From Candidatus Palauibacter scopulicola (GTDB lineage: Bacteria > Gemmatimonadota > Gemmatimonadetes > Palauibacterales > Palauibacteraceae), in assembly GCF_947581915.1 (NCBI RefSeq), contig NZ_CANPWG010000021.1:62001-126000 (forward strand): 64,000 nt of DNA. The letters are read 5' to 3'. The translations under genes and the position numbers were made by a program. Shown piece after piece: positions 54,316 to 60,719 of this stretch (position 1 is the stretch's first letter; the number at the start of each line of letters is the position of its first letter). A model generated the notes under the pieces. It was not told the origin of the DNA, made no database searches, and worked only from the letters and a program-made list of their open reading frames with translations.

Positions 54316-54678
54316 TCAGATCCAGACGTCCGACTCGGCGGTGAGGCCGCCGCGTTCGTCGCCGGTGTTCACGACGCCGCGGGGTTCGACGAGCATCAGC
54401 TTCACCTCCTCCTCGGCGACCGGGCGGTGCTTCACGCCGCGGGGGACGACGTAGAGTTCGCCGGGGCCGATCTCGACGGCGCCGTCCGGGAGGTCGATGC
54501 GGAGGGTGCCCTCGAGGACGAAGAACGCCTCGTCCGTATCCGCGTGGTCGTGCCACACGAACTCGCCCTTCACCCGCGCGATCTTGAACAGGTAATCGTT
54601 GAGTTCGGCGACGACGCGCGGCTGCCAGTAGTCGGGCAGCAGGCCGAACTTCTCCTCCAGGTTGACGGCTTCCTTCAT
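54316..54678 (-). CDS. Cupin-domain protein
   Basis: A 120-residue single cupin. Motif 1 is FVWHDHADTDEAFFVLEG with His, His and Glu as metal ligands, and motif 2 is PGELYVVPRGVKHRPVA with the fourth His. The size and motifs match small metal-binding cupins of the mannose-6-phosphate-isomerase type that act as isomerases, dioxygenases or sensors. The start at 54678 has GGAGA about eight bases upstream. It sits between the two Uma2 genes on the opposite strand, three bases from the stop of the double Uma2 gene. No substrate can be deduced. Confidence 0.88.
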   Translation of the reverse strand: MKEAVNLEEKFGLLPDYWQPRVVAELNDYLFKIARVKGEFVWHDHADTDEAFFVLEGTLRIDLPDGAVEIGPGELYVVPRGVKHRPVAEEEVKLMLVEPRGVVNTGDERGGLTAESDVWI

Positions 54679-54878
54679 CCCCGACTCTCCGCTCCGTGGT
54701 TCGCTTCGGTCGTCACTTGAGGCTCCCGCAGGTCCATATCCCGATCTCCATGAGCAACACAACGATGCGTCATACCGAGTCACGGTATGCCTCGTAGGTG
54801 CGGGGCGTCGAGCGGGAGCGTCGAGCCGGAATTGCTCGCGGCTCATTCCGCCCCGTCGCCAGAGGGGCGGCATTGCAG

Positions 54879-54958
54879 TTGAGAGCTGGATGAGCAGGGG
54901 CCGGACCGTGGGGTTGGACTTTGGTTTCACCCCCGCCCGGAGCTATGATGTGCAGACC
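54879..54958 (+). repeat. 80-base block duplicated upstream of Uma2 copies 2 and 3 (second member)
   Basis: Second member of the pair described at 53684-53763. It has the same TTGAGAGC start, CCCGCCCGGAGCTATGATGTG near the end, and GACC before the ATG at 54959. Both members have identical length to the ATG, which points to duplication of gene plus promoter. Confidence 0.75.
54921..54949 (+). promoter_or_regulatory. Predicted promoter of the third Uma2 gene
   Basis: TTGGTT at 54921-54926 and TATGAT at 54944-54949 have the ideal 17-base spacing. The start of transcription would fall two or three bases before the ATG at 54959, and no ribosome site is present. A leaderless mRNA is therefore likely. 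Confidence 0.55.
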
Positions 54959-55516
54959 ATGCCGCAATCCTCGACCGCACCCGTCACCTGGCTCGACGCC
55001 CAGCGAATGCCGGACGACGGCAACCGTTACGAGGTCATCGGGGGCAAGCTGTACGTGACCCCCGCACCCTCGATCCGCCACCACCGCATCACCAGACGGC
55101 TCTTCCGCGCCCTCGATCCTCTGCTCGTGAAGGCAGAACGCGGAGAGCTGTTCTGGGCACCCGTCGGGGTTGAGTTCCCGGTCACGGGCGAGGGAGTCGA
55201 GCCCGACCTGATGTTCGTGTCCGCCGAGCGGAGGGGGATCGTGGGGAAGGACTGGATCCGGGGCGCGCCCGATCTGGTGGCCGAGATCCTCTCCCCCTCC
55301 ACGGCCCGCCGCGACCGGAGCAAGAAGCGGGACCTGTACGAGCGCCACGGCGTGCCCGAGTACTGGATCGTCGATCCGGACGCGAACGCCGTGGATGTGT
55401 GGCGCTTCGGTGAAGATCCCGAGCACGAGCGCCACACGACAACGCTCCCCGTGCGGCTCGGCTCGGAGCGCCTCGGCACCATCGATCTGCGGGACGTCTT
55501 CCGCCCCGACTCCTGA
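54959..55516 (+). CDS. Uma2 (DUF820) family nuclease-like protein
   Basis: A 185-residue single Uma2 domain. It has RMPDDGNRYEVIGGKLYVTPAP near the N terminus, GVEPDLMFVSAERRG, APDLVAEILSPSTARRD, KKRDLY and GVPEYWIVDPDANAVDVWRFG. The catalytic Asp, Glu and Lys of the PD-(D/E)XK fold are all kept. It is a close paralogue of the second domain of the double Uma2 gene, and both have the same upstream block. The end VFRPDS followed by the stop marks where the first Uma2 copy has lost its stop. The next gene follows after about 20 bases. Confidence 0.9.
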   Translation: MPQSSTAPVTWLDAQRMPDDGNRYEVIGGKLYVTPAPSIRHHRITRRLFRALDPLLVKAERGELFWAPVGVEFPVTGEGVEPDLMFVSAERRGIVGKDWIRGAPDLVAEILSPSTARRDRSKKRDLYERHGVPEYWIVDPDANAVDVWRFGEDPEHERHTTTLPVRLGSERLGTIDLRDVFRPDS

Positions 55517-55536
55517 CAATCCAATACCGCAAGCGG

Positions 55537-56607
55537 GTGGAAGCCGCTTACCGGCACTTTTTTCGCGACATTGAGATCGATCCGGAGACGGGGACGACGC
55601 CGCGGCAAGCTGACCGGAAGTTCGCGACCTATCCGTACATCGGCTCGCTGTACGGCACGGATCCGGATGTGAAGCGGCTGCTCGTCGTCGGACTCGACAT
55701 CGGGTCAGACGAGACGCCGGGTCGGCTCCAGCACTTCGAGGAGAGGCGCCAAGCGATCGAGTGCAAGCCTCTGCCTTCGCTCAACCCTCACATCGCGGGC
55801 ACCTACTTCACGGCGTTGAAGTACGCCTTCCCAAGTCACGAGTGGGACCGGGTCAAGGACCGCGATCAGACATGCCGGGCGATCTTGAGAGCCGGTTACG
55901 CACTCGGAAGCAATCCGCTTTCCCATGTCGCCCTGACGAACTTCTACAAGTGGGTCACGATCGGCCGACGGAACAAGGGTGGCGGGCAGGATCGCAAGCA
56001 CGTCGACCGACACCTCGAAACGGCGTTGTTCCTGCAGGAAGTGCGGGTGCTTGCGCCGCACGTCGTCGTGTTCCAGAGCGCGGCCTTCGACAAGGCTCGG
56101 TTCCGGCAAGTCCGTGATTCCATCGCGCCTGAGATCGAGTGGCACGTCCTGGTACATCCGTCGTGGCGCGGCAGTCAGCGGCCGAAACACATCACGCAGC
56201 CGCGACTGAGCAGCAGGGACCCGAGCGATGACTCACGCTCGCCGCCGCCGGTCGTCGCGGACCATGAGGTGTCTCAGCCAGCGGAAACCGAGGGCTACGG
56301 GGGGCTCTTCAGGGACGATGCATTGGTACTGGGCTTGATCGCCTTGGGTGGTCAGAACCAGGAAGTCCGACTCCACGACGCGGTGGCCCATGTACTCGAG
56401 CACGGGTACGCCGGGCGGCGCGGCGGGAAGGGTTCCGCGATCTACTTCGCGTGTCGCTGGCTGGCGAAACATGGGAAGCCTGTCCGCGGCTTCGTCATCA
56501 CATCTCCGCGTCGTGGCTACTACCGGCTCGAGAAGGCGACAAGTGCGCGGATTGCGGCATGGAGCATTGGCGTGAATGGATCGCGGTGTTTGCCGAGACA
56601 CGATTAG
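55537..56607 (+). CDS. Uncharacterised protein, possibly uracil-DNA-glycosylase-fold plus winged-helix tail
   Basis: A 356-residue protein with a GTG start; the frame is open a little further upstream, so the start is not firm. The first 230 residues recall the uracil-DNA glycosylase superfamily by order of motifs: LLVVGLDIGSDE (site of the water-activating motif), SLNPHIAGTYF, LTNFYKW, LAPHVVVFQSAAF, and the late HPSW motif in VLVHPSWRGS. This is a pattern match only; the catalytic residues are not the usual ones. Residues about 265-345 (LVLGLIALGGQNQEV to GYYRL) look like a separate winged-helix-type DNA-binding tail. It follows the third Uma2 gene by 20 bases, and a joint DNA-processing role is possible. 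No function is asserted. Confidence 0.5.
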   Translation: MEAAYRHFFRDIEIDPETGTTPRQADRKFATYPYIGSLYGTDPDVKRLLVVGLDIGSDETPGRLQHFEERRQAIECKPLPSLNPHIAGTYFTALKYAFPSHEWDRVKDRDQTCRAILRAGYALGSNPLSHVALTNFYKWVTIGRRNKGGGQDRKHVDRHLETALFLQEVRVLAPHVVVFQSAAFDKARFRQVRDSIAPEIEWHVLVHPSWRGSQRPKHITQPRLSSRDPSDDSRSPPPVVADHEVSQPAETEGYGGLFRDDALVLGLIALGGQNQEVRLHDAVAHVLEHGYAGRRGGKGSAIYFACRWLAKHGKPVRGFVITSPRRGYYRLEKATSARIAAWSIGVNGSRCLPRHD

Positions 56608-56631
56608 CCTCGTCCGGCTCCGCCTCGCTCC

Positions 56632-56910
56632 TCAACCGATCACAGTGTCGGAGTGGATGCACAGCTCTTCGCACCGCCCTACGCCCAGACGATCCAGGTG
56701 TACCTGCAATCCCTCGCGCCGGGCGAGCTTGAATGCCGGGACCATATCGGAGTCCCGAGTGACGACCGCGACATCAGTAACGAGGCGTTTGAGCGCGAGA
56801 GACGCGATGTCCAGACCGATCCGCATGTCGACGCCTTTCTGCTCGAAGCGGGGCCGCAGGTCGTCCGGAGCCAGTGGTGCCGGACCCTTGCCTCGGGCGA
56901 ACCTCGCCAC
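56632..56910 (-). pseudogene. Truncated NYN-domain (LabA-like) ribonuclease remnant
   Basis: About 92 residues remain. RFEQKGVDMRIGLDIASLALKR and VVTRDSDMVPAFKLARREG are the second half of NYN/PIN-like RNases, including the Asp pairs that bind metal. The first half, with the first Asp of the active site, is missing, and the frame meets a stop at 56950-56952. A GTG at 56910 could start a short protein, but it would lack part of the catalytic site. Its other end runs to the stop at 56632. The rest of the 493-base space between 56608 and 57100 contains only the palindrome described next and no other gene that I can see. It is probably decayed. Confidence 0.72.
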
Positions 56911-56918
56911 AAATGAAC

Positions 56919-56978
56919 GGCCCCTGCGTCCGTTTGGATTAGCCGACCGTTATACGGTCGACCCGGCGCGCAGGGGCC
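56919..56978. repeat. Nested palindrome next to the NYN remnant
   Basis: The outer arms are GGCCCCTGCG (56919-56928) and CGCAGGGGCC (56969-56978), a perfect 10-base inverted repeat. Inside is a second perfect palindrome, CGACCGT-TAT-ACGGTCG (56944-56960). The 60-base structure lies between the NYN remnant and the minus-strand operon starting at 60658. It could be a terminator-like element, a protein site, or the footprint of a small mobile element. It has no T-tract. Confidence 0.6.
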
Positions 56979-57100
56979 TGTTGAATCTCACCCTCAGGGT
57001 ACCTGCCCGTTAGGGGTCGTGCAACTTCGTCAGTTCACCCCCCTCGTCCCGCAATCGTCTCACTCCCAGCGCCATAGGACGCAGTCGAAAACGACGTTGC

Positions 57101-60100
57101 TCATCGGTCCTCCCGGGGCGGGATCACGCGGGTGAGGTAGTCGGCGAGTTCCGCTTCGGGGGCTTCGGCGCGTCCTTCCTCGGGGGACGGCGGATAGCCG
57201 GACAGCGTTCGGGCCGGGAGGGGTACGACGCGGTCGCCGGTGGCGGTGTTGAGGTCGCCGTCCTTCACCCAGCCGTCGGAGTAGATGAGGAAGGTGCGCC
57301 CCCAGCCCTCGGGCAGCGCGGGAAACGCCTCGGCATCGAAGCGGAGGGTGATCTCGTCGCCGGCGTTCTGGATCACGTAGCGGTCGTCGCCCTCGGCCAC
57401 GAGGTCGGTCACGTCGCCGAAGCGGGTGTAGAGGCCGAACAGGTCGTGCCAGCGGGGCTCGACCGTGACGGAATCGTAGTCGAACCAGTGCGGGCCGTAG
57501 CGGCCGCCCTTCCTGAACTCGCGCGCGAAACCGCGATAGTGGATGTCCGCGCTCCGGGGCGCCAGCGACGTCACGCGCGCCTCGGCCGCACCCGGGTGGG
57601 CGGGGCCGGTCGTGAAGAAGGCCTCGTCCCAGTAGACCATGAGGTTCGTGCGGATTCGCACTCTTCGGTCGTCCGTCGGGAAGAGACCGCGCAGGTCGGC
57701 GACGACCGTCTTGTCCTTGCCCGACGGGAAGCTCAGGCCGGGGATGGCGGGCTGCCACTCGCCGCCGGGGCCCATCACGTCGAGTTCCGGGAAGTGCGGC
57801 GCGAGAGCGTCCGACTGGCCCATCGCCACGTTGATGCTTGCGTCGGTGGGGAAAATCCAACCGGTGAGGAAGAGGGTGACATCGCCGGACGCGGCCTCGG
57901 GGCCGAGGTCGAGGATGAGTTCGTGCGGCTCGGCGATCCCCTGGAAGCGGCCGGGGCGGAAGGACGAGACGTAGTCGAAGTCGCGTTCGGCGAGCGCCTC
58001 GCGGTGATCGCGTCCGTTCTCGTCCGTGGCCGAGACCGGGGCGTGCCGTTCGCCCACCCGCCACAGTTCGAGGTCGATGGGCGCGGGGGGGATGAAGGCC
58101 TCGTTCACGTACACGTCGATCTCGGAGGGATGGTCGACGGCGACGAGGTTCACGCCGTCCACGTAGATCGTCTCCCACAGTTCCTCGGTGATCTGCATCA
58201 CGTACTCGCCGTCCAGCGGCTGGAGCACGCCGTCGGGGAGGCGCCGGTACTCCTGCGAGGGGAAGGCGGGGGCGTAGGCGCGCTGGCCGCCGCCGAGGAT
58301 GCCGAGGGGCATGCCGAGCGCGCTCTTCCACATCATGTCGCCCACGAACTCGAACCCGTCGCCGTCCCACACGTAGAGCATGGGGCACGAACCCTTGAGC
58401 GTCTGCTCCTCGACGAGGTCCTGGTCCGTGCCCGGGAAGTAGAGGTCCTGCGGGACGCCGTTCGGCCAGTACACGCGGACGACATCGGCCTTCAGGCGGC
58501 CGTCGAGGCCGATGAGGGTGGTGGGGTCCGTGACGGTGTGGACCTGGAAGAGGTCTCCGGCCCGCACCTCGACGCGCGCCCCGATCCCGAAGCGGTTGTT
58601 CTTGCGGCTTCCCTCGCCGAGTCCCGCGAGGTCGAGTCGGAAGTAGTGGTTCGCGTTCCCGCCGTCGTTACGGAAGAGGGTTGGGTGCCCGTCACCACCG
58701 AGGAGGAGAAGGTCGGCGTCGCCGTCCTCGTTGTAATCGAACGAACGGACATCACGGAAATCTCCCGAGGCAACATCGGGGAGAAACTCGTCGGCCGGCA
58801 CGAGGCGCCCATTCCCTTCATTGCGGAAGAGCCGCAACCCGGGGCCAGTCGTGAAGCCAACGCCCGAGGCCGGACCCGGGGGCGAGCCGGCGACGGCGAG
58901 GTCCAGCCGACCGTCGTTGTCGAAGTCGACCAGGAGCAGGTCGCGCGGGACGAGACCGTTCAGCGGCACCGTCGCCGCGAGCGCGAAATCGTCGGCCGAT
59001 CCGTGCAGGAGGCGAACGCGGTCCCCTCCGGCGGCCACGATATCGAGCCGGCCGTCGCCGTTCACGTCGCCGACCGCCACGGCCAGCGCTTCCTCCGCAG
59101 CCGCCTCGCCCTCCGCGCCGAGACGGTCGGTGCGGTCGGCGAAGGTGGCCGCGCGCTCGTTGTCGAGCAGGCGGAGGCCGCCCGAGCCTTCCGCGAGGAC
59201 AATGTCGAGATCGCGATCATTGTCGAGGTCCCCGAAGGCCGCGTCGCGCGTGTCGGCGTCCGCCGGGCCGGCGAGTCCGAAGTCGACCGCCATCTCCGCG
59301 AAGGTGAGGTCGCCGTTGTTGCGGAAGAGGCGGTTCGCACCGGTGTGCGGTTCGAACAGGTCGAGGTCGCCGTCCTGGTCCAGATCCGCCGCGAAGACGT
59401 CATTGGCCGCGCCGCCCGCCTCCCCCGTGGCAGCCGATGGGAGCGCGATCTCCCGGAAACCTCCGGCTGGGTCGTTGTGGTACGCGCGCGGCGAGCGCCC
59501 CGCGAACCACACGTCGAGACGGCGATCGTCGTCGAAATCGACCCAGATCGCCGCCGCCTCTGCCTCCCCCGCGTCAAGGGTGCCGAGATCACCGGAGGTG
59601 TCCACGTAGCGGCCGAGGTCGATGCGAAGGACGCGCCCTATCCCGCTGTGGCTCCAGAGAAGGTCTTCGTCGCCGTCGCCATCGAAGTCGCCCGTTGCGA
59701 TCGTGGCGGGGGGAGGGGTTCCGTCGTGCGCCGGCAGGATGCCCACCAGCCCGGCGAGGGTCGACGCGTTCGTGTAGCGGAGGGAGGCAAGCACGGCCTC
59801 GGGCTCCTGGACGCGGAGGGAGACGAGGAAGCTGAAGTCGAGTGCGGCGACGCCCGCGAGGGGGCCGCCCGGCTGCCTCAGTTCGTCGAGGCTCGCCTGG
59901 TAGGGCGAGGTGACCTCGAACGCCGCGCGGAAATCCGCGAATTGGCCGATCGCCGTCGATGCGTCGCCATCCAGGAGGGCATCTTCGGCGGCCTCGAAGG
60001 CCGCGCGCGGCCCGGGGCGGAAGTCCGGGGCGACCTGCCGCAGACTCTCGATCGTGCCCAGGGCGGCGTCGAGTTCGCCGCGCGCGAGTTGCGCATCGGC

Positions 60101-60658
60101 GAGCGCGGCGAGGGCGGCCAGGTTGCCCGGCGCGGCCGCCGCCAGGCGCGCCAGAACGTCCGCGCGGGCGTCCGAGTCCACTCCCGCCGCCCGGGCCTCC
60201 ACCTCCGCCAACCCCCACAGGCTGCGCGCGTGGCCCGGGTCCGCCGCCAGCGTCTCGTCCAGCAGCGCCCGCGCCTCCCCGAAATCGCCCGTCTCGGTCC
60301 GCAGCGTGGCGAGCGCCAGCGTCAGCTCCGGATCGTCCGGCGCCCGCTCGCGCGCCTCGAGAAGGTTCTCCTCGGCCGCCTCGTAGTCCGCCGCCTTGAG
60401 CGCCGTGAGGCCGAGTCCCGCGTACCCCGCCGCCTCCGCCGGCGCCATCTCGACGAGGCGCTGGTAGTCGGACCGTGCGTCCTCCAGGCGGTCCTGCTGA
60501 AGCGCCGCGTCCGCCGTCCCCCGCGTGGCGAGAATCTCGGCCAAGGAAGCCTCCGGCACGGGCGCCCCCGCCTCCCCGCAGCCAACGATCAGCGCGAGGA
60601 AGGTCAACCCGCGAACTCGGATCGGGGCCGGACTGCCAGACCGCTTCGGTTCCGTCAC
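57101..60658 (-). CDS. Large lipoprotein with TPR, FG-GAP and ASPIC/UnbV-type regions (CRTAC1-like)
   Basis: A 1185-residue protein starting at a GTG with GGGAGG about eight bases ahead. FLALIVGCGE is a lipobox. Residues about 45-270 are TPR-type helices (GLGLTALKAADYEAAEENLLEA and relatives). From about 315 to 690 there are FG-GAP/VCBS repeats with calcium-binding DxDxDG loops (DFDGDGDED, DLDQDGDLD, DLDNDRDLD, DVNGDGRLD, DFDNDGRLD, DYNEDGDAD). An ASPIC/UnbV-like stretch follows near 700-760 (RFGIGARVEV, DVVRVYWPNG). The last third (about 780-1185) is a beta-rich region without a known match. It should be a cell-surface protein; the function is unknown. Confidence 0.85.
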   Translation of the reverse strand: MTEPKRSGSPAPIRVRGLTFLALIVGCGEAGAPVPEASLAEILATRGTADAALQQDRLEDARSDYQRLVEMAPAEAAGYAGLGLTALKAADYEAAEENLLEARERAPDDPELTLALATLRTETGDFGEARALLDETLAADPGHARSLWGLAEVEARAAGVDSDARADVLARLAAAAPGNLAALAALADAQLARGELDAALGTIESLRQVAPDFRPGPRAAFEAAEDALLDGDASTAIGQFADFRAAFEVTSPYQASLDELRQPGGPLAGVAALDFSFLVSLRVQEPEAVLASLRYTNASTLAGLVGILPAHDGTPPPATIATGDFDGDGDEDLLWSHSGIGRVLRIDLGRYVDTSGDLGTLDAGEAEAAAIWVDFDDDRRLDVWFAGRSPRAYHNDPAGGFREIALPSAATGEAGGAANDVFAADLDQDGDLDLFEPHTGANRLFRNNGDLTFAEMAVDFGLAGPADADTRDAAFGDLDNDRDLDIVLAEGSGGLRLLDNERAATFADRTDRLGAEGEAAAEEALAVAVGDVNGDGRLDIVAAGGDRVRLLHGSADDFALAATVPLNGLVPRDLLLVDFDNDGRLDLAVAGSPPGPASGVGFTTGPGLRLFRNEGNGRLVPADEFLPDVASGDFRDVRSFDYNEDGDADLLLLGGDGHPTLFRNDGGNANHYFRLDLAGLGEGSRKNNRFGIGARVEVRAGDLFQVHTVTDPTTLIGLDGRLKADVVRVYWPNGVPQDLYFPGTDQDLVEEQTLKGSCPMLYVWDGDGFEFVGDMMWKSALGMPLGILGGGQRAYAPAFPSQEYRRLPDGVLQPLDGEYVMQITEELWETIYVDGVNLVAVDHPSEIDVYVNEAFIPPAPIDLELWRVGERHAPVSATDENGRDHREALAERDFDYVSSFRPGRFQGIAEPHELILDLGPEAASGDVTLFLTGWIFPTDASINVAMGQSDALAPHFPELDVMGPGGEWQPAIPGLSFPSGKDKTVVADLRGLFPTDDRRVRIRTNLMVYWDEAFFTTGPAHPGAAEARVTSLAPRSADIHYRGFAREFRKGGRYGPHWFDYDSVTVEPRWHDLFGLYTRFGDVTDLVAEGDDRYVIQNAGDEITLRFDAEAFPALPEGWGRTFLIYSDGWVKDGDLNTATGDRVVPLPARTLSGYPPSPEEGRAEAPEAELADYLTRVIPPREDR

Positions 60659-60719
60659 CGCACACTCCTCCCGTCCATGGAATTACACGAACCGCCCCGC
60701 CGGAAAGCCCGATACTGCC

